Positions 1 through 19,628 of a DNA stretch of 64,000 nucleotides are shown piece by piece. The notes below the pieces were generated by a model that made no database searches, was not told the DNA's origin, and saw only the letters and a program-made list of their open reading frames with translations. Position 1 is the stretch's first letter; every line of letters begins with the position of its first letter. This DNA comes from Glandiceps talaboti (lineage: Eukaryota; Hemichordata; Enteropneusta; Spengelidae): the NCBI RefSeq assembly GCF_964340395.1, contig NC_135561.1:6745518-6809517 (forward strand). The letters are read 5' to 3'. The translations under genes and the position numbers were made by a program.

Positions 1-7686
<7,686 letters not shown>

Positions 7687-8215
7687 GTTCGAACAGCGCT
7701 ATACTTTCTCTGAATGTACTCACGCGTTTATTGTCATGCAAATTACGAAGTTATGCTGATCACCAACCATGTACCAAGGTCACACTATGAAGAATACAAG
7801 TTTTGTAGGGAAGCCGAAAGAAAGGCAAAAAATACACAAAAAGTGTACAAGAAGGCTAAAAAATAGAGAATAAAGAAAATTCCATGTACACAGATCTAAC
7901 AGATTAAATCAAATATGTCAACGCTTATAGGTTTCAATTCTATTTTTTGGCGTGATATTCCTTTCTATTTCACAGTTCCGTTTAATTTCTGTTAAAAACA
8001 AGAAAAACTTCAGGCTTTTCTTTTTCTTCCTGCATTTTTAAATGAACTATTTCCCTAAAATACAATAATTCAAACATTTTGATAAAAGATATGTATTTCC
8101 TAGGATTATGTCGTGGTCGTTCAAATCAATTGATTCTAACGTGGCTGCCTGCTACCATGACAGTCTACAAATTACAATTATAACATAAAATAAAACTGTG
8201 TTTCAGGTTCTTCCT
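7687..8215. other. Intergenic: divergent 5' flank of the NRF gene
   Basis: This stretch lies between the start of the NRF-like gene on the minus strand and the left border of the tandem duplication. It is AT-rich. I see no coding exon, repeat or convincing promoter element, though the NRF promoter must lie here. Confidence 0.5.
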
Positions 8216-8280
8216 GACACAGAGTCCAAAGATCATTGGGAATTATCCTCCATTTACTGTACAGGTAGTTCGTAGTAAAA

Positions 8281-9095
8281 CAGTGATGGAAAATTTTATA
8301 CCGAAAGTCCTTACTTTTCATGTCAATGGAAACTTTATGTGGAAGTCCAAAGAAAGTAGAACCAGCCCTATAATGTCATGTCTAAGTACTGAAATAGCCA
8401 TAACGTTCACAAACCCCCTATTTTTGATTTTGGACATTAAAATACAATACATATTACTTATTGCAATAGATTGTAAGATGTGTTCCCAAGAACAGACTTT
8501 AGACGGTACTAACTTTTCATAACAATGTGGCGATAAATTTCGTTTTGACAGACTATTTACATTTGTTTACTTGTTGCAATTGTCAATAGATTGAAAGATG
8601 TGTTCCCTACAACAGACTTCAGTCTTTTTCTATACGAGTCAGAATCTGAAAATCTCAATATCTACAATCCAAGCATCTCAGGGATCGCTACTGAGACCAT
8701 TGATATTCCGCATTTACATATCACAACTTGCCAAACTTATCTGACGTCATTATATGAGCTTTCACAAACTTGCAAATAACAATCAGTTCTACCCATACTT
8801 CTCTCTGGCCTACAACTCCACAACGGTAATACACAATGGAAACCACTGCTCGAGACATCAAGTCATGGATGACACGTTTAACAAACTTCAGGTCAATGAT
8901 GGCAAACCTGAAATACTACTCATCAAGTGTCAGTTTCACAGGACAAATCGTCACATTAACCATGTGAACATCGGATCACGTTGTCTTATGTATAGGTGTG
9001 CGTACGATGAACTCCCTCAAGATATTTGCAAGTGTTCATCCTGAAATTATGATATTCAAAATAAAAATCAAAGAAAATTTAAAAAAAAAAAAAAA
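8281..9095 (+). other. Unrecognised open-frame block ending in poly(A), copy 1
   Basis: Short open frames at 8283-8522, 8591-8779 and 8754-9044 are followed by an AATAAAA-like signal and a run of about 14 A at 9080-9095. I recognise no domain. The last frame (96 aa) ends in a Cys-rich tail (CKCSS). Against copy 2 this frame has 9 amino-acid differences in 96, a higher rate than the receptor exons, so it does not look strongly constrained. A decayed retrocopy of an expressed gene is one reading; unconstrained sequence is another. Confidence 0.3.
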
Positions 9096-10150
9096 TCACC
9101 AATTCCTGTTTCTACACATATCTATAATAAGAATCATCTATTGATACTGATTCATCCTACCCAGAGACACTCACGGTACTTGTTGTGACGTTGCCACGAA
9201 CAGGTCTGCACTTTCATGGCAATGACTGGTTCTTCAAGATTCATACATGTACCTATATGAGATATATTTTAATAGGATATATATAAATGTGTAGTAGTAG
9301 TCTGAGACACCTTGTAATGTATAGGCTGTGTATGTGACGAAAGGACCAAACTGCTTATGTCACAAGTATGGTAATTTGTGTCTTAAATAACGCAAATGTA
9401 TCCTCATCATCTAATATTTGCTTTATAGATAAAGATGGAAAGTAAAATTCTACCTTGATGCATTTATTTGGTATTTTCCGTAAATATAATCTTTTAAGTG
9501 AAATGACAACTTGGCATTATTGGAAACAACTAAAGTAGATAAATGAGTTTGACATTATTAAAAAGTTAAAGTAGTGTATTATCTCTTTCTGCAAATAAGC
9601 ATGCATTAGTTATGTTTGTGCTAGATGATAATGATGTAAACTACAATGTTACTTTTCGGGAGAAATGAATAGACAAAGAAAATAAAGCTTTGTGAACTAA
9701 TAACAAATCCATTACTTCTGTAGCCTCAAGTCATTTGACAGGGACAATGATAAATGTACTTACTTCCTGATGTAAATAAGTTAATGTAGAAAATGCGCCA
9801 TCGTATAATTTAAAGATAAATAGAGAGAGAAAGAGATGTGTATGGTGTCAAAATAAATGCATTCAATCAAAATTGTCACATTGAATTTGTTGTCAAGTGA
9901 AGGTAAATACACAAGTCATAACTATTGGTAATAACACTACATTGTGATTGTTGTATTTGAACACAAAATCATTGTTGGTCATTATCTTATAAAATCAAAG
10001 AAATGAGGACAGTTAACAAGAAGCAATGATTACTATAGAAGCAAATTGTCAGGCTGCAATTCAAATCATTGAATTGTTTACTCATAGATACAAATATGAA
10101 ACAATAATTCTAAAAATATAATGAAATGATGATTGCTAATTAGCATTTGA

Positions 10151-10225
10151 TGTTCTTATGACGACTTACGAGTTAATTTCACTAATGGGTTAATCTTTTG
10201 CGCTAAAGCTGACGTCATAAGAACA
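10151..10225. promoter_or_regulatory. 13-bp perfect inverted repeat containing a CRE (TGACGTCA), copy 1
   Basis: TGTTCTTATGACG at 10151 pairs perfectly with CGTCATAAGAACA at 10213-10225 across 49 bases. A full palindromic CRE octamer lies at 10210-10217. It sits 1.4 kb upstream of gene A. It could be a regulatory module or a very small MITE; the two cannot be separated by sequence alone. Confidence 0.45.
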
Positions 10226-10714
10226 GTGAATTATTGATTGATAATCATTATCTTCAAAAGTTAATTACTATATAATTAGTATATAATGAAATCATGCTAG
10301 GGCGCCCTCATCGGACGAGATAATATAATCCGAAGTCGGATGGCTGTTGCTTGCTGTCTAAATGGATGTGACGATTTTAAAAATACCGACCATAACAAGG
10401 GTGATAAGGTTATGAAAATATAAAAGCAATTAGGCAAAATGAATAAAGAAACTAAATTAACTTTCGCATGTTTCATAAGACCAATTCTTATAGAAAAACA
10501 CAAAAGTGAGGTTTTTAAAAACATTAATGAATTCTATTAGTTCATGATATATTATCTTAGAAAAGAGTTGAACAGTTTAGAAGGTCAATAAGTGTGTCTT
10601 AATATCACCTACTGCATTATACAGTTTTAGAGAGATATCTAGTGACAACTTAGTAGATGATTCGAATTATTATCACATATGTCACGAATATATAAAATGT
10701 TAAAATGTGGATAA

Positions 10715-10952
10715 TTTTATTTATTCATTTATTAACCATCCAACAGGCATTGCCCAATAACAGGAGGAAAGTTCAGAGTTAATGCAGGAGAAACGGAGTA
10801 TACGTACCCGGGGAAACATGCGTTGTTCGGTAGACTCAAACTGAATGACACTCTTCTTACTTACAGCGTGGGAAATTTAATCAAACCCAGCCGACACCTG
10901 CATGTAGAGATAAGAGGCGTACAAACTAACCGCTCGGTCACCGACAACCCTA
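10715..10952 (-). mobile_element. tRNA-derived SINE, copy 1
   Basis: Read on the minus strand, the element starts near 10952 with GTCGGTGACCGAGCGGTTAG, which resembles a tRNA-Leu/Ser A box. A B-box-like GGGTTTGATTAAATTTCCC follows about 45 bases later, then an unrelated body, then an AT-rich tail of TAAATGAATAAATAAAA at 10715. This order (tRNA-like head, body, short-unit tail) is that of a SINE. Confidence 0.65.
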
Positions 10953-11641
10953 AAATGTGTATATCAAGCATGAATGAACAATATCATTTTTAAAAGTATA
11001 AGTGTATGTTTTCTTTTATTTTGCAGACCTATTTGTCGTTTGTTTTCTTAAAAGGAAAACAAGCAACATTGTACCAGTATTTCGTTAGTCATTTCATTAA
11101 ACCAATACTATTTTTGTCAGGCGTAACTCATTAATTATTCGATCGCAGTTGATTAGATCCACTATTCATCTGGCAATACACAAATCTCTACCGTTACGTC
11201 CTAAACACACATTAATTACATATATTGATTTTTGTAAGTTTTGTAATGAAATGACGTAGTTATAAAATAATTGCATGTTGTGACATTGATACCAAATTAT
11301 AGACGATCGTAGTGTGCACTTACTATCCAAGTATTTATATTTTTGGTAATACTATAAATATCGAATTGGATTCTCTCTATTGCTTTGCGTCTTAGTAAAC
11401 GTCGAATTCTTTCAGACATATATGAAAAACTTACAATTTTGTTAAAACCAATAATCTCCCGAGCTGCGAAACAATTACACAGCTATAGTGATTATGAGGA
11501 AGGAAATTCATTAAGAAAGTCAATACAATACTGATGAATGTTTACTCGATGGATTACTGTACATGAGTTTTATTAACTACAAAATTGTCAAATTGTTCAC
11601 TTTGCGATCAAACGCGTACAAGGACGATTACTAACTCGAAT

Positions 11642-12813
11642 ATGTACACAAGAATGAGATACATCACCGTTTGCCTTATTCTCCTCAATGCAGGTAAGTC
11701 ATTATTTGTTGCTATCTGCTCCAGTTCTTGGTGAATACTGTGAAATGTTAGATTTTCTTTCTGCAGTCATATTCATCATTTTGAGTTGTTTTTTTACCCC
11801 AATAGCAGTGAGATCACATTTTGTTTAATACTTATTGATGTACTGTATCAAATCAGTGAAATTGCATCTACGTAAGAACAGGAAACCCGAATGGATCTCT
11901 GTAGCATTTGTGTTTGATTGTTTGTGTGTATTTGTCTGCATAACAGCAAATCGCTGGGAGGAATTCCCAGCACAAAAATTGAGTAAAAATAAAGAAATAA
12001 AAAGAAAAAAGAAAGAAAAAAAAGAACAGGAAACCCTACCACTAAACTCGCTTGAAAATATGGCATTCTGATGTATTAAGTTGTTTGCAAAGTTACATAA
12101 GATTGTAAAGAAAGTGTCCAAATGTCTCCAAGATTTCAAGGAATATGTAACCGGGCAGAAATGTTACATCTGAAAATTCTGTCATGGAATTTTAACTTTG
12201 CATTGATAAAATTCATCATAAACATGATTGTATTGATAAAAAGCATTGCGTTGTCTTTGCTCATTTAGAATAGTTGCTTTTACAAAAAAAATATTACTTG
12301 TTAATCTACTTACTCTCGCCACTCTTTCCACCCCTTCTTCTTGTCAAAAATAACCACCCTACTTTAATTTTAAATGTTTCATCAGACGTAGAAATATTAT
12401 TGCGATTTGGTGAGGTATTCCTTAAAACAATGTTGAATTTCAGCTCTACTTCAGATCCAAGCTGATGAGGAGAAAGAACTTCTTGAAAACCTTCTGTCTG
12501 ATTATAATAAACTGTCACGTCCAGTTAACAATAACTCCGAAATATTCCCAGTGACAGTGGAGTTACTGATTGTCTACCTTGTAGAAATTGTAAGTATATT
12601 TTGTGATGAGTGTTGCCTGACTATTGTGAACTCGTTGTTAGAATCGTTGTGATGTAGTCAATTAGATATCCATCTCGTAAGTAAATGCATGTAATGCAAT
12701 GTAAAGAATGGAATAATATCACTGCCGTTACTAGAGGGTAGATAAACCATTTATACAGTATCAACCAACCAACCAACCAACCAACCAACCAACCAACCAA
12801 CCAACCAACCAAC

Positions 12814-12871
<58 letters not shown>

Positions 12872-14217
12872 GTGAATTTATAAAGTGCCAGTTTCCACTG
12901 CGATGTAGAGTTCAGAGGCGTTGTACAGATAGAATGCTCTGGAGAATAGATATGTCTTTAAGTACGTGTAAAATTGTAAGTATATTTTCAGTAGGAAAGA
13001 AAACGGAAAAGAGATTGATTTGTTCACCGATTTATCAGGATACGACTGAGCAAATAATATTAAAAAGTCAGTTTTGAGATCAGTTGGTTACTCTTTCAAG
13101 TAAATAAATAAACCATGGATCGATGATCTAATTAATAAGCTATCCATTGGAATGACTTATAAACAGATCCTAAAATTCACATAAAACTCAGTATTATTTG
13201 TTTTAATGACAGCTAGATTGTTTAAGTATTTCACCCAAAAGATTTTCCGAAAGATGTTGAGACCAAGGTCAACATCTCCACAACATTATCATCCCTAATA
13301 CTAATATTTTACCGAGCTCTTCCTGTTTTACTTTTGGGAGACCCACTTCTCTCCTTACATTACAACCGACAGTTAATTACCTGCATGGTTCTCAACAGCG
13401 ATTTGATTGATATGGTCTGATATTACAGTATCCAACCCTAACCAAAACCAGTGTGGCGGTGATGGGATGCCAAAATCACAAAAAATAATACAAAGTAAAA
13501 TGTGACCCTCCCCTTATCCCATTAAAAAAAAAAATTACCCCCCCCCCCTGAGAACCGATTTGTAAAAAGGGGCATACCCCGTCCCCCCTTGTAATTACGG
13601 AAGGTTCTCATACAAGTGTTTAATGTATGTTTATATGTACATATTGTTTTGTTCTCCTGCAACTAATGTCAACTTGTTTTGTTCTTTAGGATTTACGGAG
13701 AAATATATTTAGCACAATAGCCGCATTCAAACAGGTGAATCTGTATTTGAACACATCTTCCCTTACTAATGTATATGTTATTTAATGTCTCATTCTGTTC
13801 ATTGTGCATGAGGAAATAATCAATTACTAAAAAGTTAAATCAACAAGATTGATGCAAAATGTAAAGATGTTGAAAGCTTGTATTGATAAAATAGCAGTGA
13901 TTACTTTGAAAGATGATGTAAATGATCCATTGTATGATGATGTCAGAATGTGCGAATCCAATAAGATAGCCTTGTGTCAAGATTCGTTACAATTCATGTA
14001 GCTGTATTTTTCTGACTTACCGTTTCCACAGACAGATAGGCAGACAAACAGTCAGACAAAGCTATAGCATTACCTTTCCTCACCAGTATGGATGTCACGA
14101 TGACATAGACAGGCCGATCGACAGACTGACAGACACACACACAAAGCTATAGCATTATCTTAACTATATCCCTATTAAATATTTCTTTATATTGTTTACT
14201 ACAGACAGATACAGATC

Positions 14218-14263
<46 letters not shown>

Positions 14264-14265
14264 TC

Positions 14266-14297
<32 letters not shown>

Positions 14298-14437
14298 GAT
14301 AGACCGACAGACAGACAGACCGACAGACAAATCTATAGCATTACCTTTACTATATCCTATTAACTATTTCCTACTATTGTTTACAACAGACATGAACAGA
14401 TCGACAGCCAGACAGACAGACAGATCTAGACAAACAT

Positions 14438-14476
<39 letters not shown>

Positions 14477-16318
14477 GGCAGACAGACAGGCAGACAAAGC
14501 TATAACATTACCTCAACTAATACCCCTACCAATTGTTTCTTACTATTGTTTGCAGACATGGATAGATCGCCGTTTAAGGTGGAATCCAGTTAATCACAGT
14601 GGATTAGACGATCTAATAAAGGTTCCCTCAGACGACATTTGGAAGCCAAACATTCACTTGATAAGCACGTGGGTATTTTAGTGTGATACATGTATTTCAA
14701 GACATAGTGGGGACAGTATAAATCCGTTCTAAGGGAACATTATTCATTCACCTATACAGGCATAGCCTAATACTTGAATCAGTGTTAAGTATGTTGATTA
14801 ATAGTATGCCATAATTTCTCGACACAGAACGGTAGTTGCCAACATTTTGAACCCTAGTCATAACATCAGCATCTTTCAATTTACTGCATTCGGTAAAATA
14901 TTTTGTACGAAAGATACAATAATAAAACAACTAGTGCTTACAGTGATAGATGAACTATAAACACCTTTATGTCCCCATGTTTATATTATAAGGGGTTAAA
15001 GTTCATGTCTTGATTTTCCCACTGCAGATTTGAGATGGATGAATCGCCTCCAACACCACAGTACATACGGGTATCATCAAATGGAACAGTGACGTCACAA
15101 AGCGTTTGTTTGCTCAACTCTCATTGCTATTTGAATTTGAAATACTTTCCGTTTGATGAGCAATATTGTAGTTTTGAGTTTGGACAACTTCAGTACACAA
15201 ATAAGGAACTGTCAGTTTATAATGCTAAACAAAAGTCTGTCGAGGAAATGGTACTTTTCTCAAACTATGAATGGGTTGTAGTTAATGTTTCCGCTAAGGA
15301 GTACGATTTTCGAAATTTCATGGAGCCTTTTTTTTCTTCCTTTGTACAGTATTCTTTCACTATCAAAAGAGTTTACACTTACTACATGATGCAAATTATT
15401 GTCCCAAGTTCCTTGTTGTTTTCTCTGTCGTTTATTATCTTCTGGTTACCACCTGACTGTGGTGAAAGGATTGGTCTGTCTGTTAGTATTCTTCTGGCCC
15501 TAACTGTAATTCAACTTCTTGTAGGTGATATAATTCCGACAAATGCAGCAAATGTTCCCGTAATGACTTACTTTGTACTGCTACACATAATTGTTATCAT
15601 ATCCACTATCATCGCTACCGTAATTATGATAAATTTGAAAAACAACGGGAAGTTAGGGCGTCCACTCCCGCCATGGGCAAGCAGATTAATCTCTTTACAA
15701 AAATCAATACATGGGAAGAAAAGTTGTGGACGAAATAATGTTGTACATAAAATGCCTGAACATGGTGACATAACACATCATGTGACTGACAGTGATCGTA
15801 GTGGTACTTTGAAGAAAGAAAGACAAATAGAATCTATTTCGTGCCCGAACGAAGAACCTCAGCCAACACCTTTGCATGTTCCAACTACTGGATATGACGA
15901 GCATGGTAGTGAAAGGCAGACATTCCGACATGGTTTTTGTATCACAGAGTATCAGGAGTCGAGCTATGAACCGAAAAAGACACAGGTGGGTCAACTGCAA
16001 AATAAAGTTTACTTTATAACTAAAGAAATAAACTAATTGATTGAGTGAATGTTTGCCGGTGTCTGTACTATCAAACTCAGAATTTCGTGTATAACAAGAA
16101 ACTAATTAATATAGTTGTGCAAAACGACTTTTCTACACCCGTCCATTGATAATATGGGTAGCGTTTGATATACTGACACTAGAATGCTTTGTCTTTAACA
16201 GGGATCAAATACAGAGAATGAGTGGACTGAGGTCGTCACCATATTGGATCGTCTTCTCTTCTTTCTCTATGTGATTGGTATAAGCATAGCTGTCATTTGG
16301 TTTAGTCAATATGTATAG
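11642..16318 (+). CDS. Cys-loop ligand-gated ion channel subunit A (nicotinic-like)
   Basis: Exons are 11642-11693, 12444-12589, 13690-13734, 14556-14668, 15028-15985 and 16202-16318; all frames join to 476 residues ending in TAG. Residues 1-17 form a signal peptide. The extracellular domain has [10 protein letters not shown] (loop D region), IWKPNI (loop A region) and a Cys-loop C152-x13-C166 with FPFD. M1 is near 238-258, M2 follows CGERIG (Glu at -1', Arg at 0', Leu at 9'), M3 is near 296-318 and M4 near 452-472. Glu at -1' and Asp at 20' predict cation selectivity. There is no YxCC loop C. The loop B Trp is replaced (FGQLQY), so a canonical acetylcholine site is absent. It probably works as a plasma-membrane pentamer subunit; the ligand is unknown. 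Retaining intron 5 would add a short tail and remove M4. Confidence 0.92.
12762..12871. repeat. (AACC)n(AATC)n microsatellite, gene A intron 2
   Basis: CAAC/CCAA units pass into CAAT units. The homologue in gene B is at 21457-21601 and is longer, with interruptions. Confidence 0.95.
14030..14555 (+). repeat. Higher-order repeat of decoy acceptor plus GACA array, gene A intron 3
   Basis: Blocks of 'AAAGCTATAGCATTACCTT...TTGTTTAC-ACAG' followed by GACA arrays recur through the end of intron 3. After the decoy acceptors near 14204 and 14389 come ACAGATACAGATCGACAG and ACATGAACAGATCGACAG, which resemble the true exon 4 start ACATGGATAGATCGCC at 14556. The splice acceptor region and the first bases of exon 4 therefore appear to have been copied in tandem, with GACA slippage between copies. 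Confidence 0.8.
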
Positions 16319-16516
16319 TAACAGATCAGCACATCAGAAAAGTCAGATGTGCGTATTTACCCATATCAATATCGGTTGTGTCAAATCAACCAACTTATCA
16401 ATATATCGTTAGATTGCTGTTCACGTTGTCGCTTTCTTATATCTCTTCCTAATCTGTCTTTAGAAGGTACTTAACTTTTCATAACAATGTGGCGATAAAT
16501 TTCTTTTTGACAGACT

Positions 16517-16574
16517 ATGTATGTATGTATGTATGTATGTATGTATGTATGTATGTATGTATGTATGTATGTAT
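16517..16574. repeat. (TATG)n microsatellite 3' of gene A
   Basis: A pure TATG array lies in the 3' flank of gene A. The copy 2 counterpart is at 25312-25399. Confidence 0.95.
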
Positions 16575-16860
16575 AGTTCATTTTAAAAATGTGATGATAG
16601 TTTGTCATAACAGTGTCGAATATAAATACTTTTCATTTGATTTATATCTAAAAAAAACCACCCTTGGTATTCTTTGAAATACATAATGCATAACTGTAAG
16701 TGAGCCGACATAATAAAGTTTTGGAAAGTCAATATAAATGAAAGAATTTAAGTAGGATAAACGTGTTGAAATCATTTGTACTCTTTAGTCTATTCAAACT
16801 TACCAAGTGGATCATTTGATTTTATGAGATTTGTGAAATACAATGTCTAAGGTGAATTGA

Positions 16861-16866
16861 AATAAA
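16861..16866 (+). terminator. Poly(A) signal of gene A
   Basis: AATAAA lies about 540 bases after the gene A stop. The matching site is conserved in copy 2 at 25675. Confidence 0.55.
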
Positions 16867-16914
16867 GAGATTTAACTTGAACTGAATGTGTCCTGTGATT
16901 AGGTGCAATTATAG

Positions 16915-17056
16915 ACAGTGGAGGGACTCGACTGTCTATGGAGGGGCTCGAAGGTCTATGGAAAGGCTCTATGTCCATGTAGGGGCTCGACTGTCTATGG
17001 AAGGGCTCGACTGTCCATGGACGGGCTTGACTGTCTATGGAAGGGCTCTAATGTCA
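16915..17056. repeat. 20-bp minisatellite at the tandem duplication junction
   Basis: The unit is GGGGCTCGACTGTCTATGGA, with about seven imperfect copies. It ends exactly where copy 2 begins, so it may have served as the recombination substrate. Confidence 0.88.
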
Positions 17057-17078
17057 TGGACACAGAGTCCAAAGACCA

Positions 17079-17790
17079 TTGGGAATTATCGTAGTTCGTA
17101 GTAAAACAGTTATGGAAAAGTTTATACTGGAATTCCTTATTTTTTATGTCAATGGAAACTTTATGTGGAAGTCCAAAGAAAGTAGAACTAGCCAAAGCAC
17201 TGAAATAGCCATAACATACACAAACCCCCTATTTTTCAATTTGGACATTGAAATACAATACATACTACTTGTTGCAATTGTCAATAGATTGAAAGATGTG
17301 TTCCCTACAACAGACTTCAGTCTTTTTCTATACGAGTCAGAATTTGAAAATCTCAATATCTACAATCCAAGCATCTCAGGGATCTCTACTGAGACCATTG
17401 ATATTCCGCATTTACATATCACAACTTGCCAAACTTATCTGACGTCATGACATGAGCTTTCACAAACTTGCAAATAACAATCAGCTCTACCCATACTTCT
17501 CTCTGGCCTACAGCTCAACAACGGTAATACACAATGGAAACCGCTGCTCAAGACATCAAGTCATGGATGACACGTTTAACAAACTTCAACTCAATAATGG
17601 CAAACCTGAAATACTACTCATCAAGTGTCAGTTTCACAGAACAAATCGTCACATTGACCATGTAAACATCGGATCACGTTGTCTTATGCACAGGTGTGTG
17701 TACGATGAACTCCCAGAAGATATTTGCAAGTGTTCATCCTGAAATTATGATATTCAAAAAAAATTAAAAAAAGAAAATCAATTTTTTTTT
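17079..17790 (+). other. Unrecognised open-frame block, copy 2
   Basis: This is the counterpart of the block near 8281-9095. Frames at 17079-17450 (123 aa) and 17452-17742 (96 aa) are followed by A-rich sequence. The break between the two frames differs from copy 1, which argues against one conserved protein. The function is unknown. Confidence 0.3.
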
Positions 17791-18850
17791 TCAAAATCAC
17801 CAATTCCTGTTTCCACACATATCTATAATAACAATCATCTATTGATACTGATTCCTCCTACCCAGAGACACTTACGGCACTTGTAGTAACGTTGCCACGA
17901 ACAGGCCTGCACTTTCATGGCAATGATTGGTTATTCAAGATTCATACATGTACCTATATGAGATATATTTTAATAGGATATATATAAATATATACTAGTA
18001 GTCTGAGACACCTTGTAATGTATAGGCTGTGTATGTGACGAAAAGGCCAAACTGCTTATGTCACAAGTATGGTAATTTGTGTCTTAAATAACGCAAATGT
18101 ATCCACATCATCTAATATTTGCTTTAAAGATAAAGATGGAAAGTAAAATTCTACCTTGATGCATTTATTTTGTATATTCCGTAAATATAATCTTTTAAGT
18201 GAAATGACAACTTGGCATTATTGGAAACAACTAAAGTAGAGAAATGAGTTTGACATCATTAAAAAAAGTTAAAGTAGTGTATTATCTCTTTGTGCAAATA
18301 AGTATGCATTAGTTATGTTTGTGCTAGATGATAATGATGTAAACTACAATGTTACTTTTCGGGAGAAATGAATAGACAAAGAAAATAAATCTTTGTGAAC
18401 TAATAACGAATACATTACTTCTGTAGCCTCAAGTCATTTGACAGGGACAATGATAAATGTACTTACTTCCTGATGTAAACAAGTTAATGTAGAAATAGCG
18501 CCATCGTATAATTTAAAGATAAATAGAGAGAGAAAGAGATGTGTATGGGGGTCAAAATAAATGCTGTCAATCAAAATTGTCACATTGAATTTGTTGTCAA
18601 GTGAAGGTAAATACACAAGTCATAACTATTGGTAATAACACTATATTGTGATTGTTGTATTTGAACACAAAATAATTGGTCATTATCTTATAAAATCAGA
18701 GAAATGAGGACAGTTAACAAGAAGCAATGATTACTATAGAAGCAAATTGTCAGGCTGCAATTCAAATCATTGAATTGTTTACTCATAGATACAAATATGA
18801 AACAATAATTCTAAAAATATAATGAAATGATGATTGCTAATTAGCATTTG

Positions 18851-18925
18851 ATGTTCTTATGACGACTTACGAGTTAATTTCACTAATGGGTTAATCTTTT
18901 GCGCTAAAGCTGACGTCATAAGAAC
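18851..18925. promoter_or_regulatory. 13-bp inverted repeat with CRE, copy 2
   Basis: This is the duplicate of the element near 10151, with both arms and the TGACGTCA octamer unchanged, upstream of gene B. Confidence 0.45.
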
Positions 18926-19394
18926 AGTGAATTATTGATTGATAATCATTATCTTCAAAAGTTAATTACTATATAATTAGTATATAATGAAATCATGCTA
19001 GGGCGCCCTCATCGGACGAGATAATATAATCCGAAGTCGGATGGCTGTTGCTTGCTGTCTAAATGGATGTGACGATTTTAAAAATACCGACCATAACAAG
19101 GGTGATAAGGTTATGAAAATATAAAAGCAATTAGGCAAAATGAATAAAGAAACTAAATTAACTTTCGCATGTTTCATAAGACCAATTCTTATAGAAAAAC
19201 ACAAAAGTGAGGTTTTTAAAAACTTTAATGAATTATCTTAGAAAAGAGTTGAACAGTTTAGAAGGTCAATAAGTGTGTCTTAATATCACCTACTGCATTA
19301 TACAGTTTTAGAGAGATATCTAGTGACAACTTAGTAGATGATTCGAATTATTATCACATTTGTCACGAATATATAAAATGTTAAAATGCGGATA

Positions 19395-19628
19395 ATTTTA
19401 TTTATTCATTTATTAACCATCCAACAGGCATTGCCCAATAACAGGAGGAAAGTTCAGAGTTAATGCAGGAGGAAACGGAGTACCCGGGGAAAACATGCGT
19501 TGTTCGGTAGACTCAAACTGAACGACACTCTTCTTACTTACAGCATGGTAAATTTAATCAAACCCAGCCGACACCTGCCTGCAGAGATAAGAGGCGTGCG
19601 AACTAACCGCTCGGCCACCGACAACCCT
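19395..19628 (-). mobile_element. tRNA-derived SINE, copy 2
   Basis: This SINE was carried along by the segmental duplication. Its A box reads GGTGGCCGAGCGGTTAG, closer to the tRNA consensus than copy 1. Because both copies sit at the same place in the duplicated unit, the insertion predates the duplication. Confidence 0.65.

Larger units (their letters stand above)
9096..11641. other. 5' flank of receptor gene A
   Basis: This AT-rich stretch has no coding exon that I can support. It contains the CRE-bearing inverted repeat (10151-10225) and the SINE (10715-10952), and it is duplicated upstream of gene B at about 17790-20333. Confidence 0.5.
8216..17058 (+). repeat. Tandem segmental duplication, copy 1
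   Basis: This is the first of two direct repeats of about 8.8 kb. Homology with copy 2 starts at GACACAGAGTCCAAAG and continues through 3.4 kb of upstream DNA, receptor gene A and its 3' flank, up to the 20-bp minisatellite. Copies differ by scattered substitutions and by microsatellite length changes. Introns are almost as similar as exons, so the event is recent. Confidence 0.92.

Noticed and set aside
10880-10952. Possible functional tRNA gene
   Set aside because: A and B boxes are present but the sequence does not close into an acceptor stem and continues into a SINE body.
11825-12139. Frames in intron 1 of receptor A, mirrored at 20526-20762 in B
   Set aside because: They lie between good splice sites, match no family, and are shared only because the whole unit was duplicated.
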